The translations under genes and the position numbers were made by a program. Under the pieces are notes generated by a model, which had not been told where the DNA came from, did no database searches, and saw only the letters and a list, made by a program, of their open reading frames with translations. This document shows positions 22,529 to 35,105 of a DNA stretch of 64,000 bases, in pieces; position 1 is the stretch's first letter, and the number at the start of each line of letters is the position of its first letter. The stretch comes from Helopsaltes ochotensis (lineage: Eukaryota; Chordata; Aves; Passeriformes; Locustellidae): assembly GCA_013400155.1 (NCBI GenBank), contig VXBM01000878.1, forward strand, positions 51,486 through 115,485, given 5' to 3'.

Positions 22529-22535
22529 TTTATAT
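22529..22535 (-). promoter_or_regulatory. LTR TATA box
   Basis: ATATAAA read on the minus strand, in the middle of the 22231-22781 LTR, upstream of its ATTAAA. Confidence 0.6.
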
Positions 22536-25500
22536 GCCATATGGTCTGGAATATCCCTTGAATCAGTTGGGGTCAGGCTGTGTCCTCCTTGTGCACCCCC
22601 AGCCTCCCTGCTAGTGGGGTTGGGTGAGCAGCAGAAGAGGCTTTGGCTCTGTGTATGTACAGCTCAGATACGATGAAAATGTCTCTGTGTTATCAACACT
22701 GTTTTGATCACAGATCCAAACCACAGCCCCATACTAGCTGATATGAAGAAAATTAACTTTATCACAGCCACACCCAGCACAATAACAAACCTACTTTTTG
22801 TATCAAATAAGGAAAGATTTACAACGGTACTTTTGATGTAATAAATAGGAAAAATAAAAAGATGGGAATTAAGATATAAAGCTTACATTTAAAATATATA
22901 TATTACACTCATTTTATGCCATTGAATGCTTGTAATGGTACAAAGGTGCAGTGCTATTCCAAATGGATGTTCTTTGATTTATGAGTCCAAAGAAGAATAG
23001 TACTGAGCACAAATAAAAAAACACAGATATCTGTTAAAGTTAAGTTTAGACTCTTACACTTCTTTACTTGAAGTTTGATCTCATGTCTTACGGCTAAGTG
23101 TCAAACAGATGTGAAAGTCCCCATATGTAAACTGGGAATTTCTGGAGTTTCTACAATGATAAACCTTGGTCATAACTATTCCTGCTTCACTTAAAATCTA
23201 AATCTGAATAAGCATTGCTGTCATGGTGTGTCTATCTGTGCCCTCAAGAGCTGGAGAAAGGGTGAAATAAAAATAAACATATTTAGGGAAATCTGGCTGA
23301 TTATGAGAAGAAACTCTAATACCAAAAAATACAGGCAAAAAACCTATAAACAAGTAAGAGTTCTACTGCAGCACATTAGGTAGATTTTTTTTTAAAAAAA
23401 CCAATATTTTAGCACTCAATAAATTGTTTTTAACAAACGCTAAATTGTGTGTGAGCTATGACATGACTCATGAAGTGGTAAAGGGCTTTTTTTTTCCACA
23501 AAGGTTGGAGTCCTGTTGACCCTACATCTTAGAAAGGTTGTAGGAAAGCAGTCAACTGTAGTCCATGTATTGGGAGGCTAGTGTCTATTGGAGAATCTCT
23601 GAGGATCAGTCCCAAGCCTTGTTTGACATCTCCATAAGTGACTGATGAGAAGGAAAAATGTAGTATTAATGAATTAACAGACAACATGGAGTAAGGAGGA
23701 GTTTTGAGTACCAATGAAGGGAAAAAGGTACACAAAAAAGTATAGGCCTTCTGGTACTGTGCTCTGGTTTCTGCTGGCTCAGGTAAAATGGGTCTAACTA
23801 AGTATTGATATTTGCTGCAAAATGCTGCCAAGAGAAAGGATAAGAGAGGTCAAAAACTATAAGAACTACAGAAAGGGACATACATAGAGAAAAGGATAAT
23901 ATAGATGGGAGTAAAATTATTTATGGACACACATAAGGTAAGAAATGTTCTGAACAACTCCTGCAAATGGCCTGGGTTGGAAGTGGCAGAAGGGTGAAAG
24001 GAGAAATAGCCTCTATTAACAAGTTTGTGCCCTTTCTCTCTCCCACTCTACTATCCGTCAGGTGGAACAGAGGCAGTGATCGTTAAAGACTCTGCAAGGA
24101 AACAAAAATAACTAGTTTTTCTGTATTGTTGATTATGGACAGAACAGTGAGTGATAAAGAGATGGGCCCACAATGCTTGCATAAGAGATGTTAGACAGCT
24201 GCGTCATGTAGGAGTGGGAGGTACACTAGCAGGAACCTAAATAAATTGTGAAATACAAAAGCATATTGACTATGAATCAGCAATGTATTCACTTCAATTT
24301 AGGAGAGCATCAACTTCTTTTCTCCCCATTGCAGCCAAACGCCACAGGGCAAGCTGCCATCTGATTTGTTAGGGCTTATTTAATATCTGTGAAGCCAAAT
24401 GGAGTCAGCAACTTTCAGCAACTTTTCAGGAAGTCATTTAATGGAGTCACAAGCAGACAAAACCGAGGCTTCAGACAAAAATTCATTATCCATTGAATGC
24501 TATGCAACCTCCCCTTGAACTCAGCTAATTTCTCTCAGGTCTGTGCTGTGAATTTGGCAGTTTTCACATCTATCAGCCAGCACACTGCGCCCTTCCATGG
24601 TAAGATCATAATGTCAGCTCCTTTATCAGTCTCTTAGATTATGAAGTTATCTACTTCCAAAATTACTACACCTAAGAAAAATGTCTGCTTTAATTGCTGT
24701 ATAATTTCCTATCTGGTAATTGTGATCATAATCATATTAATCACTTCTCTTTCTTTTCATATACTATATCTTTTCATTCATTGTTGTGATTCTATAACTA
24801 TATATAATACTTCTATTAAAATAAAATCCTAGAATTATATTAATTTCTCAATGCCCAATGCAGTTATTTCTATTTCTCATTCCTAGTTTAGCTTTTCAAA
24901 ACTCTTTTGTTAAAGATAGAAGTAACTCCTGCAAACTGAATACCATTTATAAGCAAAACTGAAGATAAATAGATCATTTGATGCTTCCAATTATAAGAAC
25001 TTTTTCTGAATAAAAATAACTAAAAAGTTAGCAAATTCTCTGAGGATTTCAAGGTATTATTACTGCACAAAGCAGGATAAGTGTGAAAAGTCGCCTTTAC
25101 AAAGATGACTAGTCTGATGCTCATAAAAGCAATTCATGTTTCGTCTCCCAAAGTAGTAGAAACAACTTGCTCCTGAGCATCCTCACAACAGCCTCATGGC
25201 CAACTCAGTTACTCTTGCAGCTTTTCACTTCCTCCCTTAGTGCTAGGCTTTCAGACTTTTTTGCCTCCAATCAATCACCTGGCTGTAGAACAGAGAATTC
25301 AGGTCGCCAATATGTGGTTTCATGGTTTGTGGTTTAACACACAAGTGACTAATTCATGGTTTGGTAGTTTCTCAGGAAATAACTGGAAAAGAAATTTCCT
25401 GGGGTTCACCACCCAGTATGGTTTTACATGCAGGAATTACAGTGACACCCGGAAGACAAATTAAAAAGACTAGAGGAATTACAAATAGTACAGAGAAGAG

Positions 25501-26556
25501 CTGAAATAGAATGCTTCAGATTTTTCACTGGGCATGCTTATCCGACCAAAAAAGATCCTTTTTGAAAATGTCAGTTTTGGTGGGGTAGGAAAAGACATTA
25601 ACTTTTCAAGACAGGAAAGAAAATACAAAAATTCATCTTGCAGGGGAGAATCTACATGAGTACCCTGGAACTACTTTCCTCTAAGACTGTTTGGTAAGAA
25701 AATCCTACATTCCTAGCAATTGTTCTGCAAATCCAGCAGCTGAGGAAAAATTTTGCCACCATTTTCAGTCCAGTAAAAAGAGGTCAAATCTGTAGGATCT
25801 ACAACAGACAAGACTATTCTCACTAAAGTAATTATTCTTAAAGAGAGGTGTATTATTATTTTCTAAATGAAAACATTTCCAAGAAAAAAAAATCTAATTG
25901 GCTATTTTATTTTTCCAGATTAATGATGAAAATAAATTTTAAGTGGAGTTTGGGTTTGTTGGATTTTTCTCCATTTTAAAGAAGAAATAAAAATTCAAAA
26001 GAAAGAGCAAATAACAAAATTAGTACTCCATGTTTCTTTTATTCTGACTTGGCTCAAAGATTTTCAACTGAGCTTCCATGATCTGATGAATTTTTAGCCA
26101 AATATTGCAGAACACTTTACAGTGTTTACACTATTTTATTTAATAGAAAATCTGTTTCATATAAAAGATATTTTTTAGTGTAAGAATAACGTTTCAGACT
26201 ACAGGAACCAAATCGTATTTAAGTAGATCAAACATAAACTGGCCTTTCATTAAACAGTTACCTAAAAATTTATAATTGCTGAAGTCTAAGTTTGTCTATG
26301 TAACTATAAATATCCTTATTCTCTTAGACTGTAGCCAGTGAATCTGCATTAGAATTATCAAATTATTCTCTTTATTAAAAACCCAACACAGAATACAATC
26401 ATATTCAGCTGTCTGTATTTCAAACACATTACTAACACATCATGCCTAACCATTCTTAACTGAGTCACTTACATCATAAATGTATGAGCTGGCCTGTTTA
26501 ATTTTCTAAACACTTGAAATTATATCAGCAAAACGTTAGGCTGTAACTTTACAAAA

Positions 26557-26557
<1 letters not shown>

Positions 26558-26595
<38 letters not shown>
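26558..26595. repeat. (AAC)n microsatellite, about 12 units
   Basis: Pure AAC/CAA repeat preceded by A7 and followed by an A-run at about 26600-26610. Confidence 0.95.
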
Positions 26596-29159
26596 ATCTA
26601 AAAAAAAAAACAAGACTTAAGCACCCTAGAACAAAAGAAACATGTAAGTGTAACTTTTCCCCCCACAAGCCCTCATCTTCCTGGGAAAAGTAAGAAGATA
26701 ATTTTCTTTGGCTGTCAGCCAAAAAGCTAAGCCAAAATCCATCATATTCAAGATATATAGCAATAAGGCTTTATTAGTATTGAAATATATGTGATACAAA
26801 AATAATAGTAGACCTACATAAAAAAACCACATCAGTGGACTCCAATTTCATTCATTTCAAATCTTACTGCACTGAAAAATGAAAATAAAGGAGATTCATA
26901 TAGGAATAATAATACTCCACTTTTGAACAAGTCCAATTTTAGATGGTTTGATGAGATGATCTACAAATCTGGTTTCTAAACCAATTTCCCTTAAATTGTA
27001 ACTATATTAAATTCATGACTGAAAGAAAATATTTTCACTCAGGACGCATTGGAATAAAGTGCAGCATTTGTCAAAAAGTGAGTCATCAACAGACAGCAGA
27101 CACAAAGAGTTTATGTTAAAAAAATATTAATAATAAATCTTGTGCTCTATGGCTCAAATCAATCTCTAGTTTCTAGAGCCAGAGGCTTATGCTTCTCTGT
27201 GTGATCTGATAATGGCTGTTGTCACTGGCAAAATGCATACTCTGAACTAGTTGGATTTGGGAGTTGATCCTTATGATAATTCCTGGGATTTGGTATTTTT
27301 GCTTCCATTTGTATGCATTTTTTTCACTATGCAGCCAAGACCTTAAATGTAGATAGCCAGACATTAAATTAGATTGTTCAAAACTGTCATTTAAAGGCAC
27401 AAAGAGAGGTTCAAGGCTCTGTGAATGGACAGGGTGTCTGTAATATATGTCACACCACTCTCATTTGTTGATAAAAACTGTACACTCAGAGTTGCAGAAC
27501 CTTCCTTCCCTCTTCCATGGAGGTAGGTGTGTGACTGGAGGAATGAGGACAGAAAGGAAAGAGAGCAATAAGGACTAGTGCTGCTGCTTCTCTATTTGTC
27601 AGGTATGTGTACTTACATACTCATGCACACAACTGGAGTAACCAGCCTAGGAAGTCTTTATTGCTTCACATACCTTGCTGCCAACAGCTTTTCTGCCAAC
27701 ATATTTAGTATAACCTTAATGCTCCCACGTTAGCTCTGTAGTTCATTGCTGAGATTTGGGGCAAGGGAAGAGATGAACATTATCAGGCAGGATTGTGTGT
27801 TCTCATATGAACAGAGATGTAACTTCTGTTTGCCCTTGGAAATTTAACACACCTGAGCAGGATTTGTCTCTGAAAAGTAAAAGAGTTTTAGGGGTTTTAT
27901 AAGTATACTTATATAATTTACAGACTTATGCTGTTAGCACCATTTCACTGGGCAGTCTGTCCCTGACTTCTGCTAGTGCTACACTAGCAGATTTGGAGAT
28001 GAACAGTACCCATGTAAGCCAAAAGTGATGTAACTGAAACAGTTCACTGAAGCTTTTCCTCTAACAGTGAAGAGAGCAAGTGGTGTTCCTTGCACAACAT
28101 GGGAAATAAGCCACATTCCTGTGGCACTCTCCATTCCTTTTCTCCATCTCAGAATAAATACAAAAGCACCTAAAGACTGTACCCATGGAAACCCTACCAC
28201 AGTGTAAGGCAAGATCATTTATTTTGATTTTTCTGATCTTTCTTGGATTTTTTTGACTTTTAGTTGGGTGCACTGAAGTTTTAAGCAATGTGGTAGGTTT
28301 TATTTCTTCCAGAAATAAATACTTTGAAGATTACAAATGTATTACAGTACTGTAAAGGTGTAAGGATTTTCAATACACTATTGGTACCTTTTGCTTAACC
28401 TGGAAGTGAAAGTCGAGATAATTTTAGTAAGGAGGTAATATAAAAGAGGATCTCCAATGAAGGACTTCAGGGGCAGTTATGGAAAGATGTCCACAAAAGC
28501 CCACCCCTACAGGGATGAGTACACATTTATAGGTTTCAGGAAATTAACCTAATTGATAAAAAGCACCAGTTAGGAGAACAAGCAATTTCACCTCAGCTCA
28601 AGCCTCTTCTCTGGAGTCTCCCCTTTGGTATTGGTTGTATTTTGTCCATGAGAATGTGTCTCAGACTTGTTCTCAGCCTTAGCTCCCAGGAAGAACCAAG
28701 GTAGCACAGGGCCTTGTACTCCCTGGGGCTTGGAGCTCTGGAATTTGTTTTGTCTTTCTGCTTAGGGAAAGGCCATGGAAAAGTACTGGGAAAACTAGCT
28801 ACTAATACAGTAGACTACAGAGCTGCAAATATATGTGTGGAGAATACAGAGAACATATAAAAGGAAAAAAAGGCAAAAACCAAATGGCTTCACTATACAT
28901 AAAATTGAATTTAAGATTCCATTTCAGACTATTTATTCAAATACATAAAATTTCTCTTCTAATTCAACTTCTTTAAAAATACCCTTATTTGATGTTCAGA
29001 AGAAAATCAGGTAAGAGGTTTAAGAGTTATAATTGTTCAAAGACCATAGAAACAGAATTTATTTCAGCTTTGAAGCTCAGAAAAATGCTTGTTACATGAA
29101 GTCTCAAATTCACAAAGTATTTTTTACTTCAGTTCCTAAAGAATACACGAAGAAAACTT

Positions 29160-29179
29160 AAAAAAAAAAAAAAAAAAAA
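29160..29179. repeat. poly-A, 20 nt
   Basis: Uninterrupted A20. No retroposon body is recognised upstream. Confidence 0.95.
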
Positions 29180-30018
29180 GGTAATCCTGCTAGGCCTTAG
29201 GCATTCCTGAAGCCAAATAACCTGGATGGAGGAGATTAAAAGTGGTCGGTTATTAAAAAGTTCACAGGAAACAAGAATTGCTGAAATGAATGTTGCCCAA
29301 AGCACTGTTAAACTGTAATGCTTTACGTGTGCATGCAGCCTAAGACAAGATCAAAACTCCAAGACTAACTTTTAGGTAACCAGCATCGAAAGCCTAGCAC
29401 AGCAGACCTCAGATTCAAAGCCAGCTTTTGAAGGTGTGAAAATAGCTCTCTGCTGAGGTCGGCTCTGCCATGGAAACACACTGGGAAATACACTATAAGT
29501 ATTTCACACAACCAGGTTAAACCTGTTTCAGCTGCACCTAGACAAGACATAATCAAATCTTTAGTAGCTCATAAATAAACCATTAATCTGAAATAACATG
29601 TCACAAGAGAGGAATAACATTAGCTAACTTAAAATGTTTCTGCAGTAAATCTTTGTGCTTTTACTAGCTACCTGAAGTTGAATATGTAGTCAAGTCTAGA
29701 CAAATAGGGATAATTAATCCAGATTATTTTAGAAGTCTGCTTTAGAATGAAATGAATAACAATGCTGAAAGTGCCTTTTCCTCTCTATTTGCCAGGAAAC
29801 ATGTCCTCATCAACTATGTCTGCATGTGGCTTAATTATTCCCATCTACACTATCCAGGAGCTGCAAACTGCCAGACCGTAAGAGAGAGAACACACAGAAC
29901 TAATAAACTGCAGATTTGGACATATTTTTCATCTAATACCTTTTGTCAGATATACTTTGCTTTGTTTTCTGAAGAAGTATACAGAGAATCCACGGCCAGA
30001 TTTATTTATAGTGCAATC

Positions 30019-30052
30019 TAACATAATTACTTAACATAATTAACATAATTAA
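30019..30052. repeat. short tandem repeat TAACATAAT, three copies
   Basis: Three near-identical copies, the last two directly adjacent. Confidence 0.85.
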
Positions 30053-30337
30053 AATATGAATTAACTCAGACATAAATATAGTAAATGGCTCCAATTAAAA
30101 GTATACTTCTATTTTACTTTATTGTATATTTATGTTCAAATTCATTGTCTAACCTGACCTAACCATCTTGATGTCCCCTTTGATCAAAAGAAAGAAATAA
30201 GTGCAATAGGAACTTAATCCCAGAGATGTTAGACATGCTTCCAAAAGTCTCTGCTCTCAGTAGAGAACTTAGTCAAATAACTCATATCAGAATACCACAT
30301 TTTAGATAACTATATTTGGGGAAGATTAACTTCTTTA

Positions 30338-30432
30338 CTGTTTTTTGGGTTGGTTTTGTTTATTTGTTCCGGGGTATTGCTGTTTGTTTGTAGGGTTGGG
30401 AGTTTTTTGGTGTGTTGTTTTTTTATTTATGG
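30338..30432. repeat. G/T-rich low-complexity block
   Basis: Runs such as 'TTTTTTGGGTTGGTTTTG' and 'GGGAGTTTTTTGGTGTG' make up most of this stretch. It resembles, on the opposite strand, the A/C-rich blocks at 38263, 44697 and 59758. Confidence 0.7.
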
Positions 30433-30460
30433 TATCTATTTTTGTCTTCTCAGAATGACA

Positions 30461-30805
30461 AAATCACAGAATCATTTGGATTGGACCTCTCAGATCCTCC
30501 GGTCCAACCTTTGACTGAGCCCCACCTTGTCTGCTAGACCACAGCACTGAGCACCACACTCAGCTGTCTCTTGAACACTTCCAGGAACAGTGAATCCACT
30601 TGAGCAGTCCATTCCAATGTTTAACATACTTTTTCATGAAGAAATTCCTTCCAATGTCCAACCTGAAGCTCCCCTGGTGAAGCTTGAGGCCATTTCCTCC
30701 TGTCCTGTCACTTGTTGCATGGAAGAGGCTGATCCCCACCCTACTACTTCCTTTCAGGGAGTTGAAGAGACCAATAAGGTCTCCTGTTTTGGTGGTTTGG
30801 AGCAT
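30461..30805 (-). mobile_element. CR1 LINE 3' end fragment
   Basis: Starts with AATCACAGAATCATTTGGATTGG and continues with CR1 3' UTR in reverse complement ('ggtccaacctttgactgagcccc', 'cttgaacacttccaggaa', 'agaaattccttccaatgtcc'), ending near 'gaagagaccaataaggtctcc'. It is a minus-strand copy. The ORFs on both strands here are by-products of it. The upper limit is approximate. Confidence 0.9.
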
Positions 30806-33800
30806 ACAAAGTCCTTAGGCACACAGAATGACAAATAAAGTATTTATTTGTTAGTTGCATTCCTTCAAGAGTTTTATGAATTTATCAGCCTTCCTCATTT
30901 AAGTATGTGGACTACATGTTGTGTCTGTAAACCTTTTGTTCCTGAGAGCATTCTCTATCCTTTAGAGCAGTGTAATAGCACTAGAGCACTGAAAAAAAAA
31001 ATCTGATCATTAACATTCCAGTGTTCAAGGACCTAGGAAGCCTGTGGAGAGCTCTGATTGTGCTTTTCTCATTTTTCTTAAAGCTGATCACTGTCTCTGG
31101 TTAGAGGAGAAAAAAGGAGTGAAAGGGCTTCAAGGCATTAAACAAAGGTGATGAAATGATTTATTGCTCCACTTATTTGTACATCAGTTTCCTACCCAAG
31201 AAACAGATAATGGCTCCACATCAAGAGATTCAACAGGCATATAAATGCTTAAGCTTCAATGATTGTGAAAAGCAAAGGACATTAAATGGACAACAACCAG
31301 CTGTATTGAAGTTAACATTTCAAACATCCTGCTAAGACGACTGGTTAATAAGAGTCCAGCAGCAGCATGCCTAATGGCTAAAACAGCCAAAGCAAACTAT
31401 TTCTGGCACTATAAAAGAACTTTACAAATTGCTATTCATGCTATTCATCAACACCGGTTTGCTTTATGTTGATTTAAACTATAAGAACTGGGCAATTACA
31501 AAGAAAATTTCATTACAAAGAAATGCCCTAAACCATAACACTTATAAGAAATAACCAGAGAGGATTTAAAAGTTTGCATCAAAATTATTTTCTCCAAACG
31601 TGTTTCAAATATTTAGACAAATTGATTTATGCTAATGAAACTTCATTTAACTAAAAGATCATGAATGAAATAGAGGGAAAAATCAAAATATTATCCTTTC
31701 ATATTTATCGAATGAAATGTTTCTGTCTAAAAAATAGAAAACTGGGAACTTTAAGAATCCATAATTTTTCTGTCTTATGTTAAATAACTACTTAGAACAA
31801 AATGATTGAAGCCTCTGAGAAGTCTGCTTTTTCCATGAATTACAGAAGCACAATAGATGAAACAATCAGATGTATGTGCTTATGGTTGGCTAGGTGAATC
31901 ACTCTCATTTTGGGTGTTCTACAACACTGATTGGTTTGGGTTTTTTTATGTTACCTTGAGAAGCATTCAAAGAAAAAATTTTTTTCAAAAAATCAGAGCC
32001 TTGTAGAGAACAAATGAAGAAGTTTGAAATAAAGTGGAACAATACAGAATTGATTGTTTTCACACTCCTCTAATTCCTAATTTCTGCTAGTGCAAAAAGA
32101 ACATGGATATATTAGGGGGATATTTTTAGTACCTTGTCAAACCTGAAGCTAATTTGTCCTTCTGTGTACTTTTAAAAAATAAACTCATATCCTCTAGTTG
32201 TGTTTGGAATTTTGTCTAGATGATCCACGTATTTATTCTAATGCATGTCCATTGATCATGGATAACAGGGAGTAAAATAGAGTCTGATATTATCTGCATG
32301 TGTTTTAACAGTTCTTGAGATTATTATGCTGTAAATTAATGTCCAATTTTAGAAGAAGTAAACCGGATGTTTTGAAAAGCACCTCTAAAGTCTATTCAGG
32401 ATCTAATCAATGAAGATTCATAAAAACATCTAGAGAAAGAAAAATTGGAAAGGGAAAGTATAAAGTACAGTAAGTTGTTAGGAGAGAAATTGATTGCAGC
32501 AGTAACTCATAGCAGAAATATATTCAAACAAGCAGTTTGCAAAGCTTGAGCTGTATATCAACATCGTTTATTCTCTTTATTTACACTTATCCAGGAACTT
32601 TCGGTGTACATCTTGATTTTGAAAAGTTGCCTCAGATCCTTTCATTTAATATCATCTCTGTGCTTTATTAACTTTCTCAAATTATTTTTAGTTTATCAAT
32701 GAGCATATTAAATGGAAGTCAGAACTCTGGCCTCTAGGGTCAGCACAAGATACCTCCCATCTACTTATATAAGTGTTAATTTTCATTACACTTTTTTATA
32801 GATTTTTTGTCACATTTCAGTCCATTGACCATGTTCTCTACAGAATAATCGATAAGAATTTTTCAAATGAAACATGATGGAGTCAATGTCTCTTTAATTG
32901 CATGTGTTTTTATCTCTGAAAGCTCTTCTAAGATGAAGAGATATTAGGAAATTAAATTTAATTCAGTGTGTCAAATGCTTCATTGGGACATTAAAGAAAA
33001 TAATATATGTATAAGATGTCAAAAATTATAACACATCTTAAAAATCTCACAAAATACAGTGTCTAATTTTTGTGTGTTGACTGCTCTCCAGACAGTGGTC
33101 CCAGATGTACTGAAATTCTTCAGCCTAAATTGACTTCCATAGAATTGAAAATGTTAAGTACCATACAAGATTGAGCTTTCCACATTTGACACCTTTTCTT
33201 TTATATTTTAATGCAGGAAATCACTTAATCATGTATGAAATGAAAGAACCACCCAAACAGTTTCACTCAAGTTGAGATTCCCACTTTCGAGTATTGAGTT
33301 ACACATATGGGTTAAGGTTCTGATATTCACCTAAGATATGGCGATATGGTTTCTTTTAATTCAACTGGACTAGACTAGCTCAGCTCATCTAATGATGTGT
33401 GAAGTCACACTTTTTTACTAAGGATATGAGCTCAACTTAAGATGTTTTACTTTGAGAATAATTTTATTCCTCTTTTTCAGAAATGAGTTCACGCATTTGA
33501 AATTTTTTGCCATTTTTAAAATTATTCCTTTTACTTGTATTTTTTTCGGCCTTTTCAAGTATAATAAATGTGTACTAATAACAAATGACATAATAAATGT
33601 TTACTTCTAATAAAAATCATAAAATAAGAACACATAATTTCCATAACATTCTCACAAACGGTTGCGCTAAGTTTGGCATATACAATGGGTAGTTTGGGTC
33701 TGATCCTGACACACAGCATGTGTCCCTTAGGCCATAGTGTAGGACTTTGACCTGGATACAATCCTAACAAAATTTGGACACATAAATACAGGAGTGTCAT

Positions 33801-34613
33801 CAGATGGGAAGGGATTTACCATTTAGCTGTTTGTTGTGCTTCCATGTCCACACCATTGCTTCTCCTCCACCTTCTCCCCTAATGTGAAGTGAAAGGTGTT
33901 ATTATACTCAACTGATAGTTTTGCTAATAAAAGGTGTTAAGCTGAATAACTTAATTTTGGATGGGAATAGGAAAAAATTCACAAGCACTTGACATACTAA
34001 TTAAGAGAGTGTGTCCCAGCCATATGTGCGAGTATTTTGCCATCTTTTGTTGAAAAAACAAAGTCAAATGGGTCAGCTTAATACCTGATGGTTTTAGCAC
34101 ATTGATGGAATTTTTGCATGGAGAGAAGAAGGGTTCTCTGTCACCACTCTTGGGTAGCATGACAGGACCAGGAGCATTATCTTGTCTTGCTCTGAAAAGT
34201 TTTTCCATATACTTGGTAGTTGCACAGCTTGAGGACCCAAATGAAAATCAGGGTCAAGGACATTAAATATGTGAATGAACAATGAATTTAAATACTGACT
34301 CAAGTTAAATACCTTATTGTTGTAGGTTAATGACAAATAAGGAGAAAATGTCAAACTAAAAATTTCCCTCATCATCTTTTTGTTTGAGTAATCTATTTAG
34401 ATTGCAATTTGCAATAGTATTTTGCTGCATGCTTTACACTTACAGGAGGGCTGATGGCTTGAAAAACTTCCAAACAATGAGAAGAAAACCCCTTTAACTC
34501 AGAAAGTTCTTTCTTGCTTCTTCCCCTTGATTCTCCTTTAACTAGTGGTCTTAAGATCATTGGTCCCAGAGCAGTGCATCAAGTTGTTGTAAAAAATGTT
34601 TCAAAGTTATTTA
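30806..34613. other. AT-rich desert segment
   Basis: No gene or mobile element recognised. A unique-looking stretch near 31320-31480 may be conserved non-coding DNA. Small ORFs at 33555-33800 and 33951-34375 have no recognisable domain. Confidence 0.55.
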
Positions 34614-34915
34614 GCTATTGTAGGAGATGGTCCGAATATCCCTAACCCGCTTCATGACTGTCATGAGGGACGGACACTGGAGCCCCCCCCAAGGACTGAG
34701 ACTGAGACCCTTAAAACTCCAACACAGGGGCGCTAGCCTGGCTAAAGTGAGACAATTGCCAAGCTTACCTGCTGGTGTGTTCACTGGACCAAAAAACAAT
34801 GGGTCTGCTCACTGCTGGGACTGGTTTGTCCTGTTCAAAGCTGGCCTGCCTGTACTTATTCTAAATGGACTTATTCCCCACTGTCTTGGCATGTTGCCCC
34901 TCTCTTTTCAAAATA

Positions 34916-34922
34916 CTATAAA
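34916..34922 (+). promoter_or_regulatory. LTR TATA box
   Basis: CTATAAA in the middle of the 34619-35210 LTR. Confidence 0.6.
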
Positions 34923-35099
34923 GACCCCTGAGTAAACCAAAGACATTGAGATCTCCCCAAAGGGACCAGACAGATCTAATGGCAGGACCATGAGGATTTC
35001 ATCCCGCCGTTGGTAGCTATTCCCCTCCCTCTTTTTCTCTTTCTCTCTATCCTTTTTACCTCTTTTCCAATCCTTCTACCACATTTGCTGTGGGCACTC

Positions 35100-35105
35100 A
35101 ATAAA
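35100..35105 (+). promoter_or_regulatory. LTR polyadenylation signal AATAAA
   Basis: About 180 nt after the TATA box and 105 nt from the LTR end, as expected for the R region. Confidence 0.7.

Larger units (their letters stand above)
22231..22781 (-). mobile_element. solo LTR, ERVL-like, with perfect target-site duplication
   Basis: Flanked by ATAAC on both sides (22226-22230 and 22782-22786), with TG...CA termini. The sequence matches a widespread avian LTR type. On the minus strand it starts TGTGCTGGGTGTGGCTGTGA, continues through 'AAGTTAATTTTCTTC' and a 'GTTGATAACAC' stretch, has a TATA box and ATTAAA, and ends GGCTGGGGTTAAACTCTGACA-like. No internal retroviral sequence is present, so the provirus has collapsed to one LTR. 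It sits about 40 bp beyond the 5' end of the adjacent CR1. Confidence 0.9.
22787..30460. other. AT-rich desert segment
   Basis: About 7.7 kb without a recognisable gene. It includes an (AAC)n microsatellite (26558-26595), an A20 run (29160-29179), and a unique-looking stretch at 24300-24640 that resembles conserved non-coding DNA. A G/T-rich low-complexity block lies directly before the next CR1 tail. Small ORFs lack any recognisable domain. Confidence 0.55.
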
